Source: Bacillota bacterium
GTDB taxonomy: Bacteria; Bacillota; UBA4882; UBA8346
Length of the DNA: 64,000 nt
Reading direction: 5' to 3'
Assembly (NCBI GenBank): GCA_023426245.1
Contig: JAFABB010000054.1
Coordinates: 1 to 64,000 of the forward strand
The notes under the pieces were generated by a model. That model had not been told where the DNA came from. It ran no database searches and saw only the letters and a list, made by a program, of their open reading frames with translations. Shown here in pieces: positions 17,026-25,345 of this stretch; positions within the stretch are counted from its first letter, which is position 1; each line of letters opens with the position of its first letter. A program made the translations under genes and the position numbers.

Positions 17026-17440
17026 ATCCAGTCATCTCCATTTATGAATTATGGTCTTTACCTGTCATGTTGTCCACAAAGCCCTCCTTAATCTTCAGAT
17101 GTAAATAGCTACCGTGAGAAAGGCAACTAACAAACAACTTCCTAAGTTATTTCCATAGTCCCAAACTTCAATGTTGGATTTCTGTTAATAATCGATTAAA
17201 CAAATTCATTTTCCGAATTTCAATTCACTTCTCTTACTTCTTATATTAATACTGTTATGGATATTGGAAATAAACATTGAGTAATTTTCCTGTGAACTTT
17301 CGATAACGAATTCCCATCCATTTATAAGAATCCCTCTGATTTTCTTGACAGTCCCCCACCCCGGCATGCCGGGGCACATGAAAGGATGAAAATAAGAGAT
17401 TTAATCTTTTAGACTTCGCGGAATGATATCATTACAAGCT
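17026..17440. other. Divergent intergenic region with 16-bp palindrome
   Basis: About 500 bp separate the chemoreceptor from the agmatine deiminase gene. The visible items are a perfect 16-bp palindrome CCCCGGCATGCCGGGG at 17359-17374, with TTGACA at 17345-17350 just before it, and AT-rich sequence that could carry the receptor promoter. The palindrome is unusually GC-rich for its surroundings. No RNA gene or longer frame is seen. Confidence 0.4.
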
Positions 17441-17465
17441 TTACTTTAAAATTTTAAATCATCTC

Positions 17466-17494
17466 TTGTAACCGTTGTCTTTTATGTTTAAAAT
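17466..17494 (+). promoter_or_regulatory. Sigma-A-like promoter of aguA
   Basis: TTGTAA (17466-17471), a 17-bp spacer and TAAAAT (17489-17494) precede the agmatine deiminase gene by about 50 bp. An AAGGAG site follows at about 17531-17536. Confidence 0.6.
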
Positions 17495-17543
17495 AGAACA
17501 GAAACTTTAAGTAAAGTTTGATTCTAACCATAAGGAGAAACCG

Positions 17544-18590
17544 ATGTTTCCTGCAGAAATGGGTTTCAAAATGCCGCCGGAGTGGGAAAAACACTCGCGG
17601 ACTTTCATGGAATGGCCTGTGAAAGAAGCCATCTGGCCCGAACCGTTTGAAGAAATCTTATTGGCATTTGCCGATATTGTTCAAAAAATATCCAAATTTG
17701 AACCGGTAACCTTGATTGCCCGGCCGGAATTGGCCGACGAAGCGGCCGGGTTTTGTGGCGCGGGCATTGATATCCTGCCCTTAGAACACAACGATTCCTG
17801 GATGCGGGATAATGGACCTACCTTTGTAACCAATTCCCAGGGCGAGATTGCCGGGATCAATTGGATTTTTTCCGGATGGGGCGGCAAATTTGAAGCCGAA
17901 GATGACAATCAGGTTGCATCCAGACTCCTTCATCATTTTGGAGTCCCTTGTTTTGATATTCCCATTGTAATGGAAGGCGGTTCCTTTCACGTGGATGGGA
18001 AAGGCTCATTGCTCACCACCGAGGAATGCCTGTTAAATACCAATCGCAATCCCAATCTAAGCAAGACTGAACTTGAAAATTTCCTGAAAAAGTCTTTAAA
18101 CGTCTCTCATATTATCTGGCTTTCCAAGGGTTGGACCGGAGACGACACGGACGGCCATGTCGACAATGTGGCTTGCTTTGCCCGTCCGGGAGTGATCATC
18201 ACACAGGTCTGCAATGATCCTGCCGATCCCAATTATGAGATTTCCAGGGAAAACCTGAACATATTAAAAAAAGCCAGCGATGCCCAGGGGCGTCCGTTCG
18301 AAATCATTCAAATCGAGCAGCCGACCGCCGACTATTATGATGAGAATCGCTTGACCTTAAGCTACCTGAATTTTTATTTTGTCAACGGCGGCATTATTCT
18401 GCCGGAATTTGGCGGGAAGGCCCTAGCGACCGACAGAAAAGCCAAGGATATTTTGGAACGGTTATTTCCCGAGCGACGGATCGCCACCATCAACGGCTCT
18501 ATCATCGCCCGGGGCGGCGGCAATGTCCACTGCCTGACCCAACAGATGCCAGTAAGTATTCAAGGAGGAATACCATGTCCCGTCCGGTGA
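17544..18590 (+). CDS. aguA: Agmatine deiminase
   Basis: A 348-aa enzyme of the guanidino-group-modifying (pentein) superfamily that hydrolyses agmatine to N-carbamoylputrescine and ammonia. It opens with the family's MPPEWEKHSRTFMEWP segment. Active-site elements are NDSWMRDNGPTFV (substrate Asp and Arg), a central GDDTDGHVDNVACF (catalytic His and Asp) and the catalytic Cys330 in GGGNVHCLTQQ. Length is slightly shorter than the usual 360-370, all in the C-terminal tail. AAGGAG lies seven bases before the ATG. It overlaps the amidase gene by 16 bp, so the two catalyse consecutive steps to putrescine from one transcript. Confidence 0.96.
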   Translation: MFPAEMGFKMPPEWEKHSRTFMEWPVKEAIWPEPFEEILLAFADIVQKISKFEPVTLIARPELADEAAGFCGAGIDILPLEHNDSWMRDNGPTFVTNSQGEIAGINWIFSGWGGKFEAEDDNQVASRLLHHFGVPCFDIPIVMEGGSFHVDGKGSLLTTEECLLNTNRNPNLSKTELENFLKKSLNVSHIIWLSKGWTGDDTDGHVDNVACFARPGVIITQVCNDPADPNYEISRENLNILKKASDAQGRPFEIIQIEQPTADYYDENRLTLSYLNFYFVNGGIILPEFGGKALATDRKAKDILERLFPERRIATINGSIIARGGGNVHCLTQQMPVSIQGGIPCPVR

Positions 18591-19438
18591 AAGTTGCAGC
18601 GGTTCAAATCCGTTGTTCTGACAAACCTGCTGAAAACACCCAAAAGGCTGACCAAAAGGTGCGGGAAGCCGCCCGAGAAGGCGCCCAAATCGTTTTGTTG
18701 CCGGAACTTTTTGAAACGCTTTATTTTTGCCAGGAGAAGGCTAACGATCATTTTCAGCATGCCGCTTTACTGGAGCAAAACCAGGCGGTTTCCCATTTCC
18801 AAAAAGTAGCCGCCGAACTTCAGCTGGTTTTGCCGATCAGTTTTTTTGAAGAGCGGGACGGCGCCTATTACAATTCCATCGCCATCATCGACGCCGATGG
18901 TCAAATTTTAGGAACTTACCGGAAAACTCATATACCCGATGGGCCGGGGTACGAAGAAAAGTTCTATTTTTCTCCGGGAGACACCGGATTTCGGGTATGG
19001 GAAACCCGCTATGGAAAAGTGGGGGTTGGCATCTGCTGGGACCAATGGTTCCCCGAAGCCGCCCGTTGCATGGCGCTCCAAGGGGCCGAGCTTTTGCTCT
19101 ATCCCACCGCCATCGGTTCTGAACCGGGCCGGGAGGGGATCGACTCCAAGGATCACTGGCAAATCTGCATGCAAGGCCACTCAGGAGCCAACGTGATGCC
19201 GGTTATCGCCGCCAACCGGACGGGGACCGAAAAAGCCACCGGTTCGGAGCTGACCTTTTATGGTTCATCTTTTATTACCGATGAAAAGGGGCAAAAAATA
19301 GCCGAGGCCGACCGCAGCAGTGAGCAAATCATTTATGCCTCCTTCGACCTGGAGGCAATCGCCACCTACCGCGATTTCTGGGGAGTTTTCAAAGACCGCC
19401 GGCCGGAGATGTACCGCCGGATTGTAGAAAGTAATTAA
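18575..19438 (+). CDS. aguB: N-carbamoylputrescine amidase
   Basis: A 287-aa nitrilase-superfamily hydrolase converting N-carbamoylputrescine to putrescine, CO2 and ammonia. The Glu-Lys-Cys triad is visible: Glu44 in IVLLPELFETLY, Lys117 in YRKTHIPDGPGY and Cys154 in GVGICWDQWFPE. The segment CWDQWFPEAARCMALQGAEL is nearly invariant in AguB enzymes. AAGGAGG precedes the ATG inside the end of aguA, allowing translational coupling. Length is normal. The operon ends at a hairpin 12 bp later. Putrescine may feed polyamine pools, or the pathway may be catabolic, yielding ammonia. Confidence 0.96.
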   Translation: MSRPVKVAAVQIRCSDKPAENTQKADQKVREAAREGAQIVLLPELFETLYFCQEKANDHFQHAALLEQNQAVSHFQKVAAELQLVLPISFFEERDGAYYNSIAIIDADGQILGTYRKTHIPDGPGYEEKFYFSPGDTGFRVWETRYGKVGVGICWDQWFPEAARCMALQGAELLLYPTAIGSEPGREGIDSKDHWQICMQGHSGANVMPVIAANRTGTEKATGSELTFYGSSFITDEKGQKIAEADRSSEQIIYASFDLEAIATYRDFWGVFKDRRPEMYRRIVESN

Positions 19439-19450
19439 AATAGTAAAAAC

Positions 19451-19481
19451 AAAGAGCAGCGGATATTCCCGACTGCTCTTT
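19451..19481. terminator. Bidirectional terminator between aguB and amidohydrolase
   Basis: AAAGAGCAG at 19451-19459 pairs with CTGCTCTTT at 19473-19481. The minus-strand product is followed by GTTTTTACTATTTT, so termination is better for the convergent amidohydrolase gene. It also closes the agu operon. Confidence 0.7.
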
Positions 19482-19515
19482 CCTATATTACCGATTCAAT
19501 CCAATCATATTTCTT

Positions 19516-20883
19516 TTATCGCACTTTCACGACAGGGAAGCGTTCCGGTAGAACGATTCCGGCCTTTTTCACCAATGCCGCCGCCCGGAGTTGGGCCTTT
19601 TCCAGTATCTCCTCTTCATCAACGGTCAGAATTTTATGATCGCGCATCAACCAACGGCCATCGCACATCGAGGACTCCACATTGCTGGAATGCATCGCGT
19701 AAACCATATTGGCAACCGGATCATGCACCGGCAAGCTGCCGGCGCTCCGGGGATTCACCAAGATCAGGTCGGCTTTCTTTCCTTCTTCCAGGGAGCCGAT
19801 TTCGTTTTCCCAGAGCAAGCAACGGGCTCCGTCGATGGTGGCCATTTCCAAAACTTTCTCCGCCGGCAGGATCTTGGGATTTAAATTTCTCCCTTTGTGT
19901 AAAAGAGTAGCCAGATACATTTCATCCATGATATCCATCCGGTTGTTGGAAGGCGCGCCGTCGGTACCGATGGAAACCGTAATCCCCTTGGCGAGCATTT
20001 CCGGAACCCGGGCAAAACCCAAAACTCTCATGGCCGCAGCGGGGTTGTGAGATACTTTTACATCGTGGAGCAAAAAAAGATCAATCTCTTTTTCCGTAAG
20101 CCACACCGTATGAACAGCCAGAAAATTGCCGTCCAAAACTCCCAAATGGGCCAGGTGTTCGACAGTGGTATGGCCGCGTTCCGCCTTGGCAAAACGTACC
20201 TCATCATCAATCTCGGCCACGTGCATATGGACGCCTACTCCGTACTTATCTGCCAAGTCCTTGGTGCGCTTGATCAGAACGTCGGAATTATTGAAAATGG
20301 TCCGTAAACCGAACCATACCTTAATCCGGCCATCCCCTGATCCATGCCAGCGCTTGATATGTTCTTCCTGCTTTTTCAAAGCAAAATCAGTGCTCTCACG
20401 CCATTTGAGCGGTAATCCTTCCCCGCAATCCATTGTTGAACGGGCTAGAATCCCCCGGAGTCCGATTTCCTCCACTGCCCGGCCCATCCCGTCAACCTCT
20501 TGCCCGCCGGGTTCGGCGAAAGCTGTCACACCGGAGTGAATTAATTCCAGGCAACAAGACAGGGAGGAGATATAGGAATCCTCTAAATCCATACTGCTCT
20601 CATAAGGCCAAATACGTTCATGAAGCCATGTCAGAAGATTCACATCATCCCCCAAACCCCGACCCAATTGTTGCGAGAGATGCACATGGGTATTTACCAG
20701 CCCGGGCAAAATGATCTTGCCGGTAGCATCGACGATTTCCGCATCGGGTTTCACCAGGTTTCCCGGTACCTGCCCCACGGCGCTAATTTTATCCCCTTCG
20801 ATCAGGATATCTCCCCCGTCAAAGACCTGCCGTAACGGATTCATGGAGATGATATAAGCGTTTTTAATCAGAATTTGTTGCAA
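19516..20883 (-). CDS. Amidohydrolase, SAH/MTA or guanine-type deaminase family
   Basis: A 455-aa metal-dependent TIM-barrel hydrolase of the AtzA/TrzN/MtaD group. Metal ligands are visible: NTHVHLSQ (His66, His68), VHMHVAEIDDE (His plus Glu), LAVHTVWLTEKE (His) and SIGTDGAPSNNRMD (Asp). The ends form the small beta-sandwich (ILIKNAYIISMNP, KKADLILVNPRS). Members deaminate 5'-methylthioadenosine/SAH, 8-oxoguanine or s-triazines. Lying next to adenine deaminase and a nucleoside-type binding protein, a purine or adenosine-derived substrate is the best guess. The start is TTG at 20883 with GGAGG ten bases ahead. Gap to ade is about 70 bp, so co-transcription is possible. Confidence 0.85.
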   Translation of the reverse strand: MQQILIKNAYIISMNPLRQVFDGGDILIEGDKISAVGQVPGNLVKPDAEIVDATGKIILPGLVNTHVHLSQQLGRGLGDDVNLLTWLHERIWPYESSMDLEDSYISSLSCCLELIHSGVTAFAEPGGQEVDGMGRAVEEIGLRGILARSTMDCGEGLPLKWRESTDFALKKQEEHIKRWHGSGDGRIKVWFGLRTIFNNSDVLIKRTKDLADKYGVGVHMHVAEIDDEVRFAKAERGHTTVEHLAHLGVLDGNFLAVHTVWLTEKEIDLFLLHDVKVSHNPAAAMRVLGFARVPEMLAKGITVSIGTDGAPSNNRMDIMDEMYLATLLHKGRNLNPKILPAEKVLEMATIDGARCLLWENEIGSLEEGKKADLILVNPRSAGSLPVHDPVANMVYAMHSSNVESSMCDGRWLMRDHKILTVDEEEILEKAQLRAAALVKKAGIVLPERFPVVKVR

Positions 20884-20954
20884 TTTCGAGGTTCCTCCAA
20901 TTCTACTTCACGCCTGTTTACTCATACCAATAAACATCAATCTGTAACGTCAGT

Positions 20955-22709
20955 CTAAGCCAGCACCGGATCGACCAACTCCATCTTGGAGACATCCACT
21001 AAACCTTTGTCGGAAATTCCATAGGCCGGAATGAAAATTAAGGTGATAAAGGATAAGGTCATAAAAGGCGAAGCCATCAGACATCCCAATTGACGCAATT
21101 CCTTCTGTAACTGGTCAATTTTGAAGGCCACAGTTTCTCCGGGTTCGTCGGATAACAAGCCGCAAATAGGCAAGGGGATTTCCCCTTTGATTTCGCCATC
21201 CACCACCACGACCACTCCGCCGTTTAATTCGGCGATGCGGTTGACAGCCATGGCCATATCGGAGGAATTGGTCCCTAAAACCGTTATATTATGGTGATCA
21301 TGGCCCACCGAAGTGGCCATGGCCCCTTTTTTAAGTCCAAAGCCGCTGATAAAAGCCTTACCGATATTTCCACTCTTGCCATAGCGTTCAACCACGGCAA
21401 TCGGCAAAATATCCCGTCCGGTATCGGCAGTGACAAACCCATCCACCACATCCAGTTCGGCTTCCAGAGCCTTCGTCAGCAATGAAGTTTTGGATGCGCC
21501 AATCACTCGCACCCTGGCCTTTTCAGCTTGATCTGTTATTGCAATCATTAAATCCTTAGGGGAAATTTTCGAACGAAGTTTGACTGTATTCAGTAATTTT
21601 TCCGAGCAAGAAACACCCGCCCCGTCCAGGGTGACGTTGATTCCGTCGAAAACGACCTCGCCTTTGGCGATAACCTTTTGAATGTCCATCTGTTTCAAAT
21701 CTTTGGTCAAGACAATATCGGCAAATTTCCCCGGAGTTATGCTTCCGTAGCAATGATCCACTTTCAAACTTTCAGCCGGGTTGAGGGTTGACATTTGAAT
21801 GGCCACAAGGGGATCAACTCCGGCCTGAATGGCCATCCTGATTTTATGATCCATATGTCCCAAAGTTGCCATATGTAAAGCATCGATATCATCGCTGATC
21901 ATCGCGCAATGGCGGGAATCAACCCCGTTTTCGGTGATAATCTTGAGGCATTCCAGCAAATCGGTGGACGCCGACCCTTCGCGCATCAATACCCGTAAAC
22001 CGTTGCGCAATTTAGCCAGGGCTTCTTCTGGATTGGTGCTTTCATGGTCCGAACGAATCCCTGCCGTACAATAAGCATCCAGTTCCTTACCGGTAAGGGC
22101 TGGAGCGTGCCCTTCGGCGGTTTTCTTTTCTTTTTCCGCCAATGTCAGCATGGTGGCGCTCAAAGGACTTTTGGCCAATATCGGGGGAGCCAGAACTTCG
22201 GCCAGTCCCACGGCCTGATCTAGATTGATCAATTCTTTCACCAATTCCGGTCCTAAATTGCTGCCAATAGTCTGTAAATCCGAATCCTCCATAAAGGAAG
22301 GCACCGGATAAAGCAAAGTCAACGGAGTTTTCCGGGCCAGGTCCAAAATTTCGATAGCCCCTTCCACCCCGGAAACGATGGTGATTTCCATTAAATCCGA
22401 TGCCACCACGGTCGTTCCATGCCGCAGTGCCATTTTGGCAAACTCCGGAAAACTAAGCATACTACTTTCAAAGTGAATATGGGCATCAATAAAACCGGGT
22501 ACTAAATAATGCCCTGCAGCATCAATCAGTTGAGTTCCCGGACCTTGGCAATGCTCAACATTTCCGACAGCAGCGATCTTATCGCCGCCAATCGCCACGT
22601 CGGCCCGATAAATTTCACGGGTATGAACGTTAACCAGTAAACCGTTTTTTATGATCCGTTCGGCCGGTTTCTTTCCCAGAGCAATATCAATTAACTCAGT
22701 ATTCATCAT
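20955..22709 (-). CDS. ade: Adenine deaminase
   Basis: A 584-aa binuclear metal amidohydrolase converting adenine to hypoxanthine and ammonia. Diagnostic segments are DAHIHFESSMLSFPEFAKMA (His77, His79), HGTTVVASDLMEI, TAEGHAPALTGKEL, GIRSDHESTNPEEALAKLR and the catalytic CAMISDDIDALHM. The C-terminal part has the family-specific ATSVGHDHHNITVLGTN and INGG-like LNGGVVVV, which separate AdeC enzymes from other amidohydrolases. Length is normal. Two ATGs in tandem follow GAGGTGGG; the second has the better spacing. The XRE-cupin gene ends 310 bp upstream. No purine riboswitch was found in that gap. Confidence 0.96.
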   Translation of the reverse strand: MMNTELIDIALGKKPAERIIKNGLLVNVHTREIYRADVAIGGDKIAAVGNVEHCQGPGTQLIDAAGHYLVPGFIDAHIHFESSMLSFPEFAKMALRHGTTVVASDLMEITIVSGVEGAIEILDLARKTPLTLLYPVPSFMEDSDLQTIGSNLGPELVKELINLDQAVGLAEVLAPPILAKSPLSATMLTLAEKEKKTAEGHAPALTGKELDAYCTAGIRSDHESTNPEEALAKLRNGLRVLMREGSASTDLLECLKIITENGVDSRHCAMISDDIDALHMATLGHMDHKIRMAIQAGVDPLVAIQMSTLNPAESLKVDHCYGSITPGKFADIVLTKDLKQMDIQKVIAKGEVVFDGINVTLDGAGVSCSEKLLNTVKLRSKISPKDLMIAITDQAEKARVRVIGASKTSLLTKALEAELDVVDGFVTADTGRDILPIAVVERYGKSGNIGKAFISGFGLKKGAMATSVGHDHHNITVLGTNSSDMAMAVNRIAELNGGVVVVVDGEIKGEIPLPICGLLSDEPGETVAFKIDQLQKELRQLGCLMASPFMTLSFITLIFIPAYGISDKGLVDVSKMELVDPVLA

Positions 22710-22931
22710 GATCCCACCTCTTTTTCTCTAATGAAGTCCAGTACCTGCGTGAACTCAGCCACTTCAATCCGGATTCTAACCCCGTTCATAGCATTCAATC
22801 CGCTATTAAGACCGTTACCGAATGTGCGTTAAACTTTACAAATGTTATTTATACTGTACATGCTTGAAAGAATTTCGTCAAGATTTTTCTTTTTGTGGAG
22901 AACGATTTCGCTGCAAAATTATGAAGAAAAT

Positions 22932-22979
22932 AAAAAAACGCCCATCGACAAGAAAAGACTTGTTTCATAAGCGTTTTTA
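22932..22979 (-). terminator. Terminator after the XRE-cupin gene
   Basis: In the 310-bp gap between ade and the regulator, minus-strand AAAAACGC at the top and GCGTTTTTTTA at the bottom form the outer stem. An inner ACAAG/CTTGT hairpin lies between them, and the T run follows. It lies 40 bp beyond the regulator's stop. The rest of the gap (22710-22930) shows no recognised element and probably holds the ade promoter. Confidence 0.6.
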
Positions 22980-23019
22980 TAAAAAAACAACCAGCGCTGT
23001 ATCGCTGTTTTGGTTTAAA

Positions 23020-23574
23020 TTAAAAAAGGGATGGTGTTGCAACGATCAAGAACCGGGCTTCAATTTTATCCGAAGGGTTCATCCAGTGATGCGGTATGGA
23101 ACAGGGATAATAAAAACTATCTCCTTCTTCCAGGTCATAGTCTTTGACCCCTTCCAGCGAGTATTGCAAATGTCCCTGCAACACATAAATAAACTCTTCA
23201 CCCGGATGGGACATGGGTTTTCCCGAATCAGCCAGCGGCGGTACACTGATGATCGCCGGTTCCATCTGAAAATTCCTTCCTCCCGCCAAAAACTCCTCAT
23301 TGAGATTCCCGGTAGGTGTGGCATTACGAACCAAGCGCCGGCGTTCCCCCTGTTTAACCAGGCTAATCTTATTCTCCAAATCATCCAGTAGAAAAGAAAT
23401 CACCGATATGTCCAATGCCTCGGCTATCGCCTTCATGGTTAAGATATTGGGGACTGATTTTCCCGTCTCTATCTGGCTGATAGCGCTGGGAGACAACCCG
23501 GTTAACCGAGCTAATTCCCGCACCGATATCCCCTTCATTTGACGTTGATTTCGAATCGTTGTACCTATTTCCAA
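23020..23574 (-). CDS. XRE-family regulator with cupin domain
   Basis: A 184-aa transcription factor. Residues 1-60 form a helix-turn-helix with VRELARLTGLSPSAISQIET and VPNILTMKAIAEALDI. Residues about 105-180 are a cupin (HPGEEFIYVLQGHLQYSLEG, then LEEGDSFYYPCSIPHHW), the usual effector-binding fold in PuuR-like regulators. The start is TTG at 23574 with GGAG ten bases upstream. It is divergent from the BMP-family binding protein and upstream of adenine deaminase, so it may control purine or polyamine uptake and breakdown. The palindrome at the start site of the BMP promoter is a candidate operator. Confidence 0.9.
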   Translation of the reverse strand: MEIGTTIRNQRQMKGISVRELARLTGLSPSAISQIETGKSVPNILTMKAIAEALDISVISFLLDDLENKISLVKQGERRRLVRNATPTGNLNEEFLAGGRNFQMEPAIISVPPLADSGKPMSHPGEEFIYVLQGHLQYSLEGVKDYDLEEGDSFYYPCSIPHHWMNPSDKIEARFLIVATPSLF

Positions 23575-23895
23575 AGGGTTTGCGCTCCATTTTCAATAGT
23601 TTGACTGACAACGTTTAGTATATTGCACACCTGTTATCCTGTAAAGATTTATTTTAAGCAGCTTGGATTGAGTATCAAAAGCCTCAGCTTCAAATCCCTA
23701 TAGTAATTCAGGCTCTTGTTGTGACAAATATTCATAAGCCGGCTCTTTCACCCAAGTCAAGGCGCAACCGGAAGAATGTAATATATATGTCATTGAATTT
23801 CAAAGAAAAAATTTTTTTTGCCTGAAATTACGGATTCCAGAGAATCAGTTACCTCTTTTCTGTAATGTTAATGTCAATTTTTTTCACAAAGATTG

Positions 23896-23945
23896 TTGAC
23901 AAAAAAATAAACCCGAGGATATAATCAAAATCAGATCAATTGATC
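23896..23945 (+). promoter_or_regulatory. Consensus promoter and palindromic operator for BMP gene
   Basis: TTGACA at 23896-23901 and TATAAT at 23920-23925 are 18 bp apart, both perfect consensus boxes. The 12-bp palindrome GATCAATTGATC (23934-23945) begins eight bases after the -10, over the expected start site. It is a natural repressor site for the adjacent XRE-cupin protein. The transcript would have a leader of about 190 nt before the ATG at 24123. The rest of the 550-bp gap shows nothing recognisable. Confidence 0.75.
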
Positions 23946-24122
23946 AAATCCAAAGCAAACAGGGAAAGTATACTTACTATCCCGTATCATTTTCAAAATC
24001 ATCCGTAAAACTATTTTTTGTCATTGATGATCTTTTAAAAAGCCAGGAATGGTTCATTCGTAGTTTTTTTCGGAGTGGCCAGCGACATTTGATTTTCAAA
24101 ATACCAAAATGGAGGTTGTTCA

Positions 24123-25220
24123 ATGTCCAGATTCCTACGGTATGGTTTGATTTTATTGAGTGTATTGTTCGTTGTAATCGGAATGAGCATGGGATTTCAT
24201 AGTCCGAAAGCAGTTGCTGCCGATAAGTTTAAAGTGGGTTTTGTCTATAACGGCCCTCCCGGTGATGCCGGTTGGACTTTTGCTCATGACCAAGGCCGCA
24301 AATACTTGGAAAAGCAACTTCCCAATGTTGAAACCCTTTTTGTGGAAGGTGTATCCGAGGGAGCCGATGCTGAAAGAGTAATGAGCGATTTGGCTGAAAA
24401 AGGCTGCAAAGTAATTTTCGCTACCAGTTTTGGTTTTATGGACCCTATGGTTAAAGTAGCCGCCAGGTATCCGAATGTCGTTTTTATGCATTGCAGCGGT
24501 TATAAGACGGCAAAGAACATGGGGACCTATATGGATAGGGACTATGAGGGGCGTTATCTCAGTGGAGTTGCTGCCGCCAAATATGTCAAGGGTGATACTG
24601 TCGGTTATGTGGCAGCATTTCCAATACCCGAAGTTATTCGTTGCATCAACGCCTTCACTTTGGGCGCCCAATCCGTCAATCCGAAAATCAAGGTCAAAGT
24701 AATCTGGAGCAATACCTGGTACGATCCTTCCGCCGAAAAGGCGGCGGCAATGAGTCTCATTAACGCCGGTGTAGGTTTAATCACTGTAAATCAGGATACT
24801 CCCGCGGCAATGCAAGCCGCCGAAGAAAAGGGATTATTTTCCATCGGCAATTGCAGTGATATGCGGGCTATGGCGCCTAAATCGGTATTAACAGGACAAA
24901 TTGCCGTATGGGGGCCGTATTATGTTAGAGTTGTCAAATCCGTAATCAACAAAACCTGGAAATCCGAACAATACTGGGGCGGACTAAAGGACGAAATGGT
25001 TGATATCAGCCCTTACGGTTCCATGGTTACCGATGATGTAAAAAAACTGGTGGAGCAAAAAAGAAAAATAATCGTCAAAGACGATTATGCTGTTTTTGCC
25101 GGACCGATTAAAGATCAATCCGGAAATATCAGGGTTAAAACCGGTCAAAAGATGACCGATACCGAAATGCTCTCCTTCAACTGGTTCGTCCAGGGAGTGG
25201 AAGGGACCCTTCCGAAATAA
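24123..25220 (+). CDS. BMP-family ABC substrate-binding protein
   Basis: A 365-aa exported binding protein of the Bmp/Med/PnrA-like family (purine nucleoside and related ligands). A signal peptide spans about residues 1-33 and ends AVAADK; there is no lipobox Cys, so it is a soluble periplasmic protein, fitting a diderm. FKVGFVYNGPPGDAGWTFAH is the family's N-terminal strand with ligand-contacting residues; YEGRYLSGVAAAKYVKGDTV is the conserved hinge segment. GGAGG lies seven bases before the ATG. No ATPase or permease genes are adjacent, which is unusual for this transporter class. Neighbouring deaminases suggest a purine ligand. Confidence 0.92.
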   Translation: MSRFLRYGLILLSVLFVVIGMSMGFHSPKAVAADKFKVGFVYNGPPGDAGWTFAHDQGRKYLEKQLPNVETLFVEGVSEGADAERVMSDLAEKGCKVIFATSFGFMDPMVKVAARYPNVVFMHCSGYKTAKNMGTYMDRDYEGRYLSGVAAAKYVKGDTVGYVAAFPIPEVIRCINAFTLGAQSVNPKIKVKVIWSNTWYDPSAEKAAAMSLINAGVGLITVNQDTPAAMQAAEEKGLFSIGNCSDMRAMAPKSVLTGQIAVWGPYYVRVVKSVINKTWKSEQYWGGLKDEMVDISPYGSMVTDDVKKLVEQKRKIIVKDDYAVFAGPIKDQSGNIRVKTGQKMTDTEMLSFNWFVQGVEGTLPK

Positions 25221-25264
25221 CCCGGGTCTTCACGAGGCGAGCTAAAACATAATCGAAAAATCAA

Positions 25265-25325
25265 TCAAGAAATACAATATATTATTTCAATAAATCCATT
25301 GATTTCAATATATTGTATTTCTTGA
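25265..25325. repeat. Palindromic element, copy 1
   Basis: A perfect 19-bp inverted repeat: TCAAGAAATACAATATATT at 25265-25283 and its complement at 25307-25325, around a 23-bp centre with a smaller CAAT/ATTG pairing. It lies between the convergent BMP and isomerase genes and can double as a terminator. Related elements occur at 50242-50297 and 59944-60008. Confidence 0.85.
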
Positions 25326-25345
25326 TCCCATGTCCAGACCTTCTC

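Noticed and set aside
17359..17374. Palindrome as a proven operator or terminator
   Set aside because: The perfect 16-bp palindrome is real, but no T run follows and no regulator is nearby, so no function is assigned.
22710..23019. Purine riboswitch upstream of adenine deaminase
   Set aside because: I looked for the conserved purine-aptamer loops on the minus strand and did not find them; only a terminator-like hairpin is present.
22822..23391. 189-codon plus-strand frame antisense to the XRE-cupin gene
   Set aside because: It crosses the terminator at 22932 and mirrors a clear regulator gene; it is a shadow frame.
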